A DNA stretch of 64,000 nucleotides. It comes from Blastococcus sp. TML/M2B (lineage in GTDB: Bacteria > Actinomycetota > Actinomycetes > Mycobacteriales > Geodermatophilaceae). Made by a program: the position numbers and the translations under genes. Every line of letters starts with the position of its first letter. Within the stretch, counting starts at the first letter, position 1. Of this stretch, positions 51,286 through 60,183 are shown one piece after another. Where the stretch lies: NCBI RefSeq assembly GCF_016612865.1, contig NZ_JAENZZ010000002.1, forward strand, positions 1,488,001-1,552,000, read 5' to 3'. Below the pieces are notes generated by a model. That model worked only from the letters and a program-made list of their open reading frames with translations. It did not search any database and was not told where the DNA came from.

Positions 51286-51899
51286 CGGAGGCCCTCCGCG
51301 GCCGAGGACGTGCGGTCGAGTGCGGCGCCGACGAGCAGCGCGGCCAGGCCGCCCAGCCCCGTCAGGAGCGCGAGCGTGGCGAGCAGGACGCCGGAGCCCG
51401 TCTCGGCGTCGGCCAGGCTGCCGTCGCCGATGCCGGTCACCGTCGCCACGAGATCGCGCGAGTAGCCGATGACCAGCCAGGTCACCGCGGCGAACACCCC
51501 CACCGCGAGGACCGCGCCGGCGACGGCCGTCCGGCGCAGGCCGGCCAGCCGGTGGGCGGCAGCGGCGAGGCCGGCCGCACCGAGCAGCAGCGCGGCGGCG
51601 ACCACGAGCGGGATGCCGAACAGGACCGTCTCGCCGGGTGCCGCGGCGTCGTCCTCCCATCCCGTCGCCGACGAGGTGGCCTCGCCGTCGTAGGAGACCG
51701 AGAACAGGTCGGTGAAGGGCGCGACCGCGGTCAGCCCGGCCGCCAGGAGCAGCAGTCCCGCGCCGACGAGCCGGAGCACCGCGCCCCCGTCGACGGTCCG
51801 CCGGGGCACCGCGGGTGCCCCACCCGGGGCGCCGACCGCCCAGGCGACGGAGGCGGTGCCGCCGGGCGCCGGGGGCTGCCACGTGCCGGAGCCGCTCAT
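51282..51899 (-). CDS. Four-helix membrane protein, unknown
   Basis: 205 residues. Hydrophobic segments [66 protein letters not shown] and GVLLATLALLTGLGGLAALLVGA, with an acidic loop (SYDGEATSSATGWEDDA) after the first. ATGA overlaps on both sides link it to its two neighbours, which share this architecture, suggesting tandem duplication. Confidence 0.72.
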   Translation of the reverse strand: MSGSGTWQPPAPGGTASVAWAVGAPGGAPAVPRRTVDGGAVLRLVGAGLLLLAAGLTAVAPFTDLFSVSYDGEATSSATGWEDDAAAPGETVLFGIPLVVAAALLLGAAGLAAAAHRLAGLRRTAVAGAVLAVGVFAAVTWLVIGYSRDLVATVTGIGDGSLADAETGSGVLLATLALLTGLGGLAALLVGAALDRTSSAAEGLR

Positions 51900-52501
51900 C
51901 GGGGAGCTCCCGCCCACTGCTCGCGTGCGGGCAGGTCGACGACGGCGAGGACGCGCGCGCGACCGCGCCGGGCGGTCGCCGCGGCGGCGAGGGCGAGGAG
52001 CACACCCGCGACCACGAGCCCCGTCGCCGGCCCCCACTGGGCGGAGAGATCCTGGCCCTCGGCCTGGGCGATGTCGCCCCGCCCGACCACGGCCTGCACC
52101 CCGGCGATCCCCGCCAGGAGGCCGGCGCCGGCCAGCGCGGTCAGCTGCGCCACCGACGACCACGCCCCGGGCTCGTCGTCGCGGGCTCCGAGGAGGGCGG
52201 CGACCGCGGCGGCGGTGAGCAGCAGCACGGCCAGCATCCCCGGGAGGGTCCAGTCGAGGGAGACCCAGCTCCAGGTGCCGTCGTCCCAGCCCGGCACGGA
52301 CTCGCCGCCGGCGACGCGGGTGACGACGTCCGGGTACCCCGTCTCGCCGGTGGGGTCCCACGTGCTGGTCAGGCCGACGCCGAGGGACAGGACCGCGGTG
52401 ACGGCCGCCCCGGTCGCGAGCCCGGCGGACACCTGGCGGACGCCGACGGGCCGCAGCACGGGCACGCCGCCGGGGCGGGTCGCCGGCGCGGACGCCGTCA
52501 T
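51896..52501 (-). CDS. Four-helix membrane protein, unknown
   Basis: 201 residues; first gene of the four-gene membrane cluster. Segments AGLATGAAVTAVLSLGVGL, LPGMLAVLLLTAAAVAALLGA, LTALAGAGLLAGIAGVQAVV and GLVVAGVLLALAAAATA; the loop after the first helix is acidic and aromatic (DDGTWSWVSLDW). ATG 52501 is chosen because a GGAG site lies 7 nt upstream; GTG 52534 lacks one. Same helix-loop pattern as the next gene. Confidence 0.72.
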   Translation of the reverse strand: MTASAPATRPGGVPVLRPVGVRQVSAGLATGAAVTAVLSLGVGLTSTWDPTGETGYPDVVTRVAGGESVPGWDDGTWSWVSLDWTLPGMLAVLLLTAAAVAALLGARDDEPGAWSSVAQLTALAGAGLLAGIAGVQAVVGRGDIAQAEGQDLSAQWGPATGLVVAGVLLALAAAATARRGRARVLAVVDLPAREQWAGAPR

Positions 52502-52611
52502 CTGGTTGCTCCGAACCGCACTGTTCTCCCTCACTCGCAGGACGCGCCGGTCGGCGCCGCGCCTTCCTACCTGCAGCGGGGCCGCACCGCACCTCCGGCG
52601 CGCCGGGAACG

Positions 52612-52651
52612 ACGCGGGCCCGGCACCCCTCTCGGGGGGCCGGGCCCGCGT
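52612..52651 (-). terminator. Terminator of sucCD
   Basis: 13-bp stem ACGCGGGCCCGGC with GC-rich loop, 19 nt after the sucD stop codon. Confidence 0.75.
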
Positions 52652-52670
52652 GCGGTCGTGCTGGGAGGCG

Positions 52671-53549
52671 TCAGCCGGCGATGATCTCGCGCATCAGCTG
52701 GGCGGTCTCCGACGGGGTCTTGCCCACGCGCACGCCGGCGGCCTCGAGGGCCTCCTTCTTCGCCTGCGCGGTACCGGCCGAGCCCGAGACGATGGCGCCG
52801 GCGTGGCCCATGGTCTTGCCCTCGGGCGCGGTGAAGCCGGCGACGTAGCCGACGACGGGCTTGGAGACGTTGGCCTTGATGAAGTCCGCGGCCCGCTCCT
52901 CGGCGTCGCCACCGATCTCGCCGATCATGACGATCGCCTCGGTCTCCGGGTCGGCCTCGAAGGCCTCCAGGCAGTCGATGTGCGTGGTGCCGATGACCGG
53001 GTCGCCACCGATGCCGACGGCGGTGGAGAAGCCGAGGTCACGCAGCTCGTACATCATCTGGTAGGTCAGCGTGCCGGACTTGGAGACCAGCCCGATCTTG
53101 CCCTGCTTGGTGATGTTGGCCGGGATGATGCCGGCGTTGCTGCGCCCGGGGCTGATCAGGCCGGGGCAGTTCGGGCCGATGATGCGCGTGGCGCCACCCT
53201 GGGCGTGCGCCCATACGTAGGTGGAGTCGTGCACCGGGATGCCCTCGGTGATGACCACGGCGAGGCCGATCTGGGCGTCGACGGCCTCGATCGCGGCGGC
53301 CTTGGCGAACGGCGGCGGCACGAAGATGACGCTGACGTCGGCGCCGGTCTCCTTCATGGCGTCGGCGACCGAGCCGAACACCGGCACGCTGGTGCCGTCG
53401 AAGTCGACGTTGGTGCCGGCCTTGCGCGGGTTCACGCCACCGACGATGGCGGTGCCGGAGGCGAGCATGCGGCTGGTGTGCTTCATGCCCTCCGAGCCGG
53501 TCATGCCCTGGACGATGACCTTGCTGTTCTCGTTGAGGAAGATCGACAT
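52671..53549 (-). CDS. sucD: Succinyl-CoA synthetase, alpha subunit
   Basis: Substrate-level phosphorylation step of the TCA cycle. 292 residues: [22 protein letters not shown] (CoA site), [31 protein letters not shown] and the phospho-histidine in [13 protein letters not shown]. Starts 32 nt after sucC. Product also connects to the methylmalonyl-CoA mutase operon at the window start, since both share succinyl-CoA. Confidence 0.97.
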   Translation of the reverse strand: MSIFLNENSKVIVQGMTGSEGMKHTSRMLASGTAIVGGVNPRKAGTNVDFDGTSVPVFGSVADAMKETGADVSVIFVPPPFAKAAAIEAVDAQIGLAVVITEGIPVHDSTYVWAHAQGGATRIIGPNCPGLISPGRSNAGIIPANITKQGKIGLVSKSGTLTYQMMYELRDLGFSTAVGIGGDPVIGTTHIDCLEAFEADPETEAIVMIGEIGGDAEERAADFIKANVSKPVVGYVAGFTAPEGKTMGHAGAIVSGSAGTAQAKKEALEAAGVRVGKTPSETAQLMREIIAG

Positions 53550-53581
53550 CTTGTCTGGTGTCCTGTCGGGAGTCGGGGAGG

Positions 53582-54746
53582 TCAGGCGGCGGCGAGCTCG
53601 GCGGCCCGGCGGGCGGCGCCGTCCATCGTGTCCACGACGGTGACCAGCGGGTGGTTGGCCTCGGCGAGGATCCGCCGGCCCTCCTCGACGTTGTTGCCGT
53701 CGAGACGGACGACCAGCGGCTTGGTGGCCTGGTCGCCGAGCTGCTGCAGGGCGGCGACGATGCCGTTGGCGACGGCGTCGCAGGCGGTGATGCCACCGAA
53801 GACGTTGACGAAGACGCTCTTCACGGCCGGGTCGCCGAGGATGATCGACAGGCCGTTGGCCATGACCTCGGCGGAGGCGCCACCGCCGATGTCGAGGAAG
53901 TTGGCCGGGCGGACCCCGCCGAACTCCTCGCCGGCGTAGGCGACGACGTCCAGGGTGCTCATGACCAGGCCGGCACCGTTGCCGATGATCCCGACCTCGC
54001 CCTCGAGCCTTGACGTAGTTGAGGTCCTTCTCCTTGGCGGCGGCCTCGAGCGGGTCGGCGGCGGCCTTGTCCTCGAGCGCGGCGTGCGCCTCCTGGCGGA
54101 AGCCGGCGTTCTCGTCGAGGGTGATCTTGGCGTCGAGCGCGAGGACCGTGCCGTCGGGCGCCTTGGCCAGCGGGTTGACCTCGACCAGGGTCGCGTCCTC
54201 CTTCGAGAAGGCGTCCCACAGCTGCACGGCGATGGCGATGACCTGGTCGCGCACCTCGGGGGCGAACCCGGCGGCGTCCACGATCTCGGCCGCCTTGGCG
54301 GCGTCCACGCCGACGCTGGCGTCGACGGGGATGCGGGCGAGGGCCTCGGGGCGCTCGACGGCGAGCTGCTCGATCTCCATGCCGCCCTCCTTCGAGGCCA
54401 TGGCCAGGAAGGTGCGGTTGGAGCGGTCCAGCAGGTACGAGAAGTAGTACTCCTCGGCGATGTCGCTGGCCTGGGCCACCATCACGCGGTGGGTGATGTG
54501 GCCCTTGATGTCCAGCCCGAGGATGTCCTGGGCGCGCGCCTTGGCGTCCTCGGGGTTGTCGGCGAGCTTGACGCCGCCGGCCTTGCCGCGGCCGCCCACC
54601 TTCACCTGCGCCTTGACGACGACGGTCTGCCCGATCTCGCGGGCGATCGCCTCCGCCTCCTCGGGCGTCTCGGCGACGCCGCCGGGGAGCACGGGGACGC
54701 CGTGCGAGGCCAACAGGTCACGGGCCTGGTACTCGAAAAGATCCAC
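53582..54746 (-). CDS. sucC: Succinyl-CoA synthetase, beta subunit, frame broken by +1 base
   Basis: ATP-grasp subunit of about 387 residues. N-terminal part [38 protein letters not shown] and [22 protein letters not shown]-terminal part, in another frame, [37 protein letters not shown] and VVRLDGNN. The joint is LNYVKLEGEVG if one base of the CC at 54008-54009 is removed. An essential single-copy enzyme with all motifs intact, so the break is likely a sequence error. GTG start is 8 nt after TACGGT (54755-54760, minus). Confidence 0.93.
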
Positions 54747-54905
54747 GAACAGGGACCGTAGCCCGCCCGTAACCGGAATGCCGCCCCGGGCGTTGAGGAG
54801 ATGGGTCCGGCGTGGGACGCATCACAGGGTTCCTCACCCCATCGCGGCAGCGATCGAGCCGGCCCGACGCACGTCCGCCCGATCGCCGACCGACGAGGAG
54901 CCCTT

Positions 54906-56762
54906 GTGCGCCGCGCCACGACCGTCCTGCTCACCGCTCTGCTGACCGTCGGGGGGACGGTCGTGCTGGCCCCACCGGCAGCCGCCGCCGAGATCGTCCC
55001 GCGCGACCTGACGATCACCGCGACGGGCCTGGGGCCGGAGGGCCGCACCTGCCAGATCGACGCCGACCTGTACGTGCCCGACGGGGTCACCGCCCGCCGC
55101 CCGGGGCCCGCCCTGCTGGCGACCAACGGCTTCGGCGGCACCAAGGACGACCAGGCCGACTTCGCCCAGGGCTTCGGCGAGCAGGGCTACGTGACGCTGT
55201 CCTACACCGGTCTCGGCTTCGTCGACGGCGACCTGTGCCCCATCACCCTCGACGACCGCGAGCACGACGGCGTGGCGGCGAGCCAGCTGATCCGCTTCCT
55301 GGGCGGGGACCCCTCGGTCGTCGCGGTGGACGACGCGACCGGCGAGCGGGTGGTGGTCGACCAGGTGATCCGGCAGGACCGCCGCACGCGGGTGGCGCAC
55401 GACCCCGCCGTGGGCATGGTCGGCGGCTCCTACGGCGGCCAGATCCAGTTCGCCGCCGCCGCGGTCGAGCACGCGGCCGGCACCGACCGGCTCGACGCGA
55501 TCGTCCCGATGATCACCTGGAACGACCTCTCCTACTCGCTCAACCCGGACAACAGCGGGTTCCCCGGTGGCACCGCGCGCAGCGGCTCGGTGAGCTCGCC
55601 GGACACCGGCGTCTTCAAGTACCAGTGGTCGCTGCTGTTCACCGCGCTCGGCCTGGTCAGCGGCCTGCAGGACCTGCCGGCCCTCGGCGACCCCGCCCAG
55701 GTGCGCAACCTCGCGAGCGGCAACTGCCTCCACTTCGACGCCCCCGTCTGCACCGCGCTCGCCGAGGTCGCCGCCACCGGCTACGCGGGCGCCGGCTCGG
55801 TGGACTTCCTGCGGTCGAACTCGGTGGCGAGCTACGTCGACGACGTCCGCACGCCGACCCTGATCGCGCAGGGCCAGGCCGACACCCTGTTCAACCTGCA
55901 GGAGTCGGTGGCCACCTACTCCGCGCTCAAGGCGCAGGGCACCCCGGTGTCGCTGGTCTGGCACTCGTGGGGGCACAGCGGCCTGGACCCGCTGCCCGGC
56001 GAGCTGGACGAGCGGAACCCGGGGACCTCCTACCAGGGCCGCCAGGTGCTGGCCTGGTTCGACCACTACGTGCGCGGCCGCGGCCCGGCGCCCGAGCCGG
56101 TGTTCGACTACTACCGCGACTGGGTCATGGCGGAGACCGGCGACATCGAGCAGGCGTACGCGTCGGCGCCGTCCTACCCGGTCGGCACCGAGCGGACGCT
56201 GCACCTCTCCGGCGGCGGGCTGCTCGGCGGCTCGCTGGTCGAGGACCCGTCGCGGGTGGTGCCGGGGCTCAACGGCTTCAGCAGCGTCCTGCCGTTCGGC
56301 CCGAACTACACGGAGACCGCGTTCCTCGACCAGACCGGACCGGTCACCGACCCGCCCGGGACGGCGATCCGCTTCTCGACGCCGCCGCTGACGCAGCCGC
56401 TGGACGTCGTCGGCTCGCCCCGGCTCACCGTGCAGCTGGACGCCCCGGCCGTCGCGGCCACCCAGCACCTGGGCCCCGGCGCCAGGCTGACCGTCTTCGC
56501 GAAGGTCTACGACGTCGGCCCCGACGGTGCGGTGGAGCTGCCGCACCGGCTCATCTCCCCCGCCCGGATCACGGACGTGACGACGCCGGTCACCATCGAG
56601 CTGCCGGCGATCGTGCACCGCTTCGCGCCGGGCCACCGGCTCGCGGTCGTGCTCGCCGGCGGCGACCTCGCCTACCGGGGCGCCACGCTGCCGCAGCCGG
56701 TCACGCTGCAGACCGGGCCCGGGCGGGTGCAGCAGCTGACGCTGCCGGTGGTCAGCCCCTGA
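54906..56762 (+). CDS. Secreted X-Pro dipeptidyl-peptidase/CocE family hydrolase
   Basis: 618 residues. Signal peptide to about residue 27 (TTVLLTALLTVGGTVVLAPPAAAA). Alpha/beta-hydrolase domain with nucleophile Ser in MVGGSYGGQIQFAA, Asp in IAQGQADTLFN and His in WHSWGHSGLD. A C-terminal galactose-binding-like beta domain (LDVVGSPRLTVQLDAP...GHRLAVVLAGGDLAYRG) is typical of the S15/CocE family. Substrate may be X-Pro peptides or esters. GTG 54906 follows a GAGGAG site. Its end overlaps the convergent gene by 11 bp. Confidence 0.9.
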   Translation: MRRATTVLLTALLTVGGTVVLAPPAAAAEIVPRDLTITATGLGPEGRTCQIDADLYVPDGVTARRPGPALLATNGFGGTKDDQADFAQGFGEQGYVTLSYTGLGFVDGDLCPITLDDREHDGVAASQLIRFLGGDPSVVAVDDATGERVVVDQVIRQDRRTRVAHDPAVGMVGGSYGGQIQFAAAAVEHAAGTDRLDAIVPMITWNDLSYSLNPDNSGFPGGTARSGSVSSPDTGVFKYQWSLLFTALGLVSGLQDLPALGDPAQVRNLASGNCLHFDAPVCTALAEVAATGYAGAGSVDFLRSNSVASYVDDVRTPTLIAQGQADTLFNLQESVATYSALKAQGTPVSLVWHSWGHSGLDPLPGELDERNPGTSYQGRQVLAWFDHYVRGRGPAPEPVFDYYRDWVMAETGDIEQAYASAPSYPVGTERTLHLSGGGLLGGSLVEDPSRVVPGLNGFSSVLPFGPNYTETAFLDQTGPVTDPPGTAIRFSTPPLTQPLDVVGSPRLTVQLDAPAVAATQHLGPGARLTVFAKVYDVGPDGAVELPHRLISPARITDVTTPVTIELPAIVHRFAPGHRLAVVLAGGDLAYRGATLPQPVTLQTGPGRVQQLTLPVVSP

Positions 56763-57084
56763 GGCGGGCGCGCAGCGCGTCCGCGGCCCCGGCCGGAGCG
56801 CCGAGGTCCGCACCGGCCACCACGAGCACGTCGTCGATCCCCCGGTCCGCCAGCAGCTCCCGCACGCGGCGGACCGGGGCCTCGTCGTCCCCGGCCGGCA
56901 CGACGGCGACGGCGTCGGCGTCCTCCTGCACGACGGTCGCGGCCAGCTGGTCGGCCGCCTGCGGCCGGTCGGTGTAGACGACCTCCACCCCGGCGTCCCG
57001 CAGCGCGCGGGCCAGGACCTGGGCCGTCCGGTCCTCGTCGGCGTCGCCGGGCCCGGCGACGACCACCCGGATGCGCTCCTCCAC
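56752..57084 (-). CDS. Small protein like a B12-binding domain without the cobalt ligand
   Basis: 110 residues with the flavodoxin-like fold of cobalamin-binding domains: IRVVVAGPGDADEDRTAQVLARALRDAGVEVVYTDR, VVQEDADAVAVVPAGDD, VLVVAGADLGAPA. The DGHDRG motif of MutB is replaced by GDADED, so the His ligand is absent and B12 binding is doubtful. GTG start is 7 nt after TAGGCT (57092-57097, minus): leaderless. Possibly a mutase-related regulator or an orphan domain. Confidence 0.78.
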   Translation of the reverse strand: MEERIRVVVAGPGDADEDRTAQVLARALRDAGVEVVYTDRPQAADQLAATVVQEDADAVAVVPAGDDEAPVRRVRELLADRGIDDVLVVAGADLGAPAGAADALRARLRG

Positions 57085-57107
57085 GGCGGGCAGCCTAGGA
57101 GAGCGGG

Positions 57108-58055
57108 TCAGGGGCGGCGGAGCCGCCAGGCCAGGGCTGTCAGCACGCCGAAGCCCACGCCGGCCACCAGCAACGCCGCACCGGGAACGGTCCAGCGCAG
57201 GTCGTCGGAGACGACGGCGTCGCGGACCCCGCCGAGCCCGAGGGTGAGCACAGTGACCGCGATCGCCAGCAGCCCGCCCACCGCGGCCAGCCGCGGGCGC
57301 AGCGAAGGGGCGGTCACCGAGCACAGCACCAGGGCGCCGGCGAGCAGCAGGCCGCCCAGCAGCGCCAGGCCCGGCCGCTCGAGCAGCGCCTGCGGGCCCT
57401 CGCGGGTCACCACGACCTGCAGCCCGGTGGCCGGATCGGTGACCAGGTCGTCGGGCACGTCGGCGGCGGGCAGCGTGAGGGAGAGGACGGCGCCGACGCC
57501 GAGCAGCACCGAGGCGCCGGCCAGCGGACCGCGGACGGCGTCCAGCGCGCCGCCGTCCTCCATCACCGTGCGCCCCCAGACGGCGACGGCCACGGCACCG
57601 GCCAGCACGGTCAGCGCGAGCGCGGCGAGGCCCGCCACCCAGCCGGGACCCACGTGGATGTCGCTGGTCAGCACGCGCTCCCCCGCGAGCACCTCCACGC
57701 CGGGCCGGGCGGTGGAGCCGCGGCCGCGGTAGAGCTCGATGAGCAGCTGCCCCAGCGCGAGGGCGCCGGCCACCGCCGCGTACGCCAGCCCGAACTTCGG
57801 GACGGCGGAGCGCACCAGCGAGACGCCGACCGCCGCCGAGACCAGCGGGCCGAGCAGGGCGACCAGGACGCCGGGAGCGCTCCCGCCGAGCACGAGGTCC
57901 CGGCCGTCCACCTCGAGGTAGGTGGGGAACGCCGAGACGACGCCGGCCAGGGCGGCGAGCAGCAGGAGCACCCCGGCGACGCGGACGGCCGGCGGCACGG
58001 CACCGACGACCAGGCCCTCGCGGGAGGCGCCGGTGCGGATCTCGGGGGCAGGCAC
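57108..58055 (-). CDS. Polytopic membrane protein, unknown
   Basis: 315 residues with about eight hydrophobic segments, for example VRVAGVLLLLAALAGVVSAFPTYLEV, GVLVALLGPLVSAAVGVSLV and WVAGLAALALTVLAGAVAVAVWG. An extracytoplasmic acidic loop (VPDDLVTDPATGLQVVVTREG) precedes the last segments. GTG 58055 is chosen for a GGAGGGAG site 5 nt upstream. Not recognised as any family. Confidence 0.75.
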   Translation of the reverse strand: MPAPEIRTGASREGLVVGAVPPAVRVAGVLLLLAALAGVVSAFPTYLEVDGRDLVLGGSAPGVLVALLGPLVSAAVGVSLVRSAVPKFGLAYAAVAGALALGQLLIELYRGRGSTARPGVEVLAGERVLTSDIHVGPGWVAGLAALALTVLAGAVAVAVWGRTVMEDGGALDAVRGPLAGASVLLGVGAVLSLTLPAADVPDDLVTDPATGLQVVVTREGPQALLERPGLALLGGLLLAGALVLCSVTAPSLRPRLAAVGGLLAIAVTVLTLGLGGVRDAVVSDDLRWTVPGAALLVAGVGFGVLTALAWRLRRP

Positions 58056-58142
58056 GGGTCTCCCTCCGTTCCAGGTCACGAACCGGCGTCGATCGGTCGT
58101 CGTTCCGGCGGTGTACGTGTGACGGGCGCCACACAGGCGTAT

Positions 58143-58148
58143 TACCGT
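58143..58148 (+). promoter_or_regulatory. Candidate -10 box of the lipase-like gene
   Basis: TACCGT, about 85 nt upstream of the ATG. A GTGTG/CACAC inverted repeat lies ~25 bp further upstream. The 177-bp gap to the divergent membrane protein holds no gene. Confidence 0.4.
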
Positions 58149-58232
58149 CGGGTGAACGGAGCACTCAGGGTGCACCGCTCCGGGACGGCCGACCCCCGGC
58201 ACCACCGGCGGACCACAGGGGAGACGAGGGCC

Positions 58233-59120
58233 ATGCGACCGACGAGCGTTCCGGACTCCGGACCAGCGTCGCACACGACAGCCGCTCCGGAGGGCGCACC
58301 ACGGAGCGCCCTGCGCAGCCTCTGCAGCCCCGCCGCGCTGACCGGCGGCCTCACCGAACTGGCCTGGGTCGGGGCGCACGCGCTGATGTACCCGATGGGC
58401 GCCCGGACCGAGCAGCTGCAGACCGATCCGGGCTCCCGGCCCGGTCAGTCACCGGCCGTGCGGGCGCTGTTCGCCGCCGATCCGCTGGCCGCGCGCACGC
58501 CGGTCCTGCTCGTGCACGGGCTGGTCGACAACCGGTCCATCTTCGCCGTGATGCGCCGCAGCCTGCGCCGTCGCGGCTTCTCCTCGGTCTGCTCCTGGAA
58601 CTACAGTCCGTTGCTGCGCGACGTCGCGCGGGGGGCCGCGGACCTCGGCGCGCACATCGAGCGGATCTGCGCGCAGACCGGGCACGACCGCGTGCACGTG
58701 GTCGGGCACAGCCTCGGCGGGCTCATCGCCCGATACCACGTGCAGCGGCAGGGCGGCGACCGCCGGGTCGACTCCCTGGTCACCCTCGGGACGCCGCACG
58801 GCGGGTCGCTGCTCGCGCACGCGCTCCCCACGCCGCTGGTCCGCCAGCTGCGGCCGGGCTCCCCGGTGCTCCAGGAGCTCGCCGAGCCGGTCGAGCGCTG
58901 CGACACGCGGATCACCGCGGTCTACAGCGACCTCGACCAGCTGGTCCTGCCGACGTCGGCCGGCCGCTGCGACCACCCCGACCTCGGGGCCCGCAACCTG
59001 CTCGTCCGGGGCGTGGGGCACATGTCGCTGCCGATCAACCGCGGCGTCCTCGATGAGGTCGCGCTCACGCTGGCCGGCTCCCCCGTCGCAGGTCACGAAC
59101 CGGTGCACGCCGCCGCCTGA
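58233..59120 (+). CDS. Alpha/beta hydrolase, lipase-like
   Basis: 295 residues. PVLLVHGLVDNRSIFAVMRRSLRRRGF (oxyanion region), nucleophile elbow VVGHSLGGLIARYHVQRQGG, TLGTPHGGSLLAHAL, and catalytic His probably in VGHMSLP. It matches the LipA/PGAP1-like triacylglycerol lipase group. No clear signal peptide, though residues 40-65 are mildly hydrophobic. ATG 58233 follows GGGGAGACGAGGG. Confidence 0.85.
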   Translation: MRPTSVPDSGPASHTTAAPEGAPRSALRSLCSPAALTGGLTELAWVGAHALMYPMGARTEQLQTDPGSRPGQSPAVRALFAADPLAARTPVLLVHGLVDNRSIFAVMRRSLRRRGFSSVCSWNYSPLLRDVARGAADLGAHIERICAQTGHDRVHVVGHSLGGLIARYHVQRQGGDRRVDSLVTLGTPHGGSLLAHALPTPLVRQLRPGSPVLQELAEPVERCDTRITAVYSDLDQLVLPTSAGRCDHPDLGARNLLVRGVGHMSLPINRGVLDEVALTLAGSPVAGHEPVHAAA

Positions 59121-59202
59121 GCGGCCCTGCCGGTCTCGTTCCGTTACCTGCGGCACACGCCGCGACACGGTGCGTCAATACGCCTCCGCACCCTCACTCG
59201 TC

Positions 59203-59219
59203 GTTACGGTTCGGTCACG
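59203..59219 (+). promoter_or_regulatory. MtrA-like direct repeat upstream of the M23 peptidase gene
   Basis: GTTACG-N5-GTCACG, two hexamers one helical turn apart, overlapping a possible -10 TACGGT (59205-59210). Resembles sites of the response regulator MtrA, which controls cell wall hydrolases in actinobacteria. Confidence 0.4.
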
Positions 59220-59265
59220 GCGCCGGGAACCCACCGGCGCGCTCCCGCGATCGGAAAGGTGCACC

Positions 59266-60183
59266 GTGACCGGTCCCAGTGCACCCCCACTCCTCCAGCG
59301 CAGCCGCCCCGAGGACGGCGCCACCGGCCGGATCGAGCTGCTCGACGGCCGCCGGACGCCGGTGATCCCCGTTCCGCGCGGCGCCACCACGGCGCTGGTC
59401 CGCGCCGCCGCGGCCGACGACGCCGAGGCCACCACCACGGAGGCCCCCGAGGTCACCGTCGAGGCCACCACCGAGCCCGCCGGGGCGACCGCTGGTCGCC
59501 GCCGCCCCCCCCGGCTCGCCGCGCTCCGCCGGCTCCCCTCCCCGCCCGGCCGCCGCGCACCGATCTGGTTCGCCGCCCTCGTCGTCGGCGCCCTGGTCGC
59601 CGGCGCCCCGTCGGTGCTGGGCAGCGGCCCCGAGGAGGTCACGGTCACCGCCTCCGACCTGGGGCTCGGGACCGCGCCGGACCACAGCTTCAGCGGCGGG
59701 CTCGAGGACGCCGGCGTCCGCCGCGGCATCACCGAGGCCGAGGCCCAGGCCCGCCTCGGCGAGCTGGCCGCCTCCCGCGCCGCCCGCCAGCCCACGACCG
59801 TCCTCCCCGTCGCCGGCCGGCTCACCACCTGCTTCTGCAAGCGCTGGGGCGCCATGCACTGGGGCCTGGACCTGGCCGCGCCGCTCGGCACCCCGATCTA
59901 CGCGGCCTCCGACGGCGTCGTCGTCAAGGCCGGGCGCGCGTCGGGCTACGGCAACGCCGTCTACATCCAGGACGCCGACGGCAACGTGCACATCTACGGG
60001 CACATGCGCTACTACAACGTCTCGGCCGGCGACATCGTGCACGCCGGCGACGTCATCGCGAAGGTCGGCAACGAGGGCCAGTCCACCGGCCCCCACCTGC
60101 ACTACGAGATCCACCGCGGCGGCATGACCGGCAAGCCGACCGACCCCCGCGTCTGGCTCGCGGACAGAGGCGTGACGGTCTAG
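59266..60183 (+). CDS. M23 family peptidoglycan endopeptidase (membrane-anchored)
   Basis: 305 residues. Cytoplasmic N terminus of ~95 residues with Thr/Glu/Ala-rich low complexity, one membrane segment (PIWFAALVVGALVAGAPSVLG), a linker and a C-terminal M23 domain with zinc motifs MHWGLDLA (HxxxD) and HLHYEIH (HxH). The extra CFCKRW pair just before the first motif may form a disulfide. Cleaves cross-bridges in the wall. GTG has a GGAAAGG site. Counterpart of Rv0950c next to uvrD1. Confidence 0.92.
   Translation: MTGPSAPPLLQRSRPEDGATGRIELLDGRRTPVIPVPRGATTALVRAAAADDAEATTTEAPEVTVEATTEPAGATAGRRRPPRLAALRRLPSPPGRRAPIWFAALVVGALVAGAPSVLGSGPEEVTVTASDLGLGTAPDHSFSGGLEDAGVRRGITEAEAQARLGELAASRAARQPTTVLPVAGRLTTCFCKRWGAMHWGLDLAAPLGTPIYAASDGVVVKAGRASGYGNAVYIQDADGNVHIYGHMRYYNVSAGDIVHAGDVIAKVGNEGQSTGPHLHYEIHRGGMTGKPTDPRVWLADRGVTV

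Noticed and set aside
59121-59265. c-di-AMP (ydaO) riboswitch upstream of the M23 peptidase
   Set aside because: The gap is only ~145 nt and I could not find the paired conserved core; a GGGAACCC string alone is not enough.
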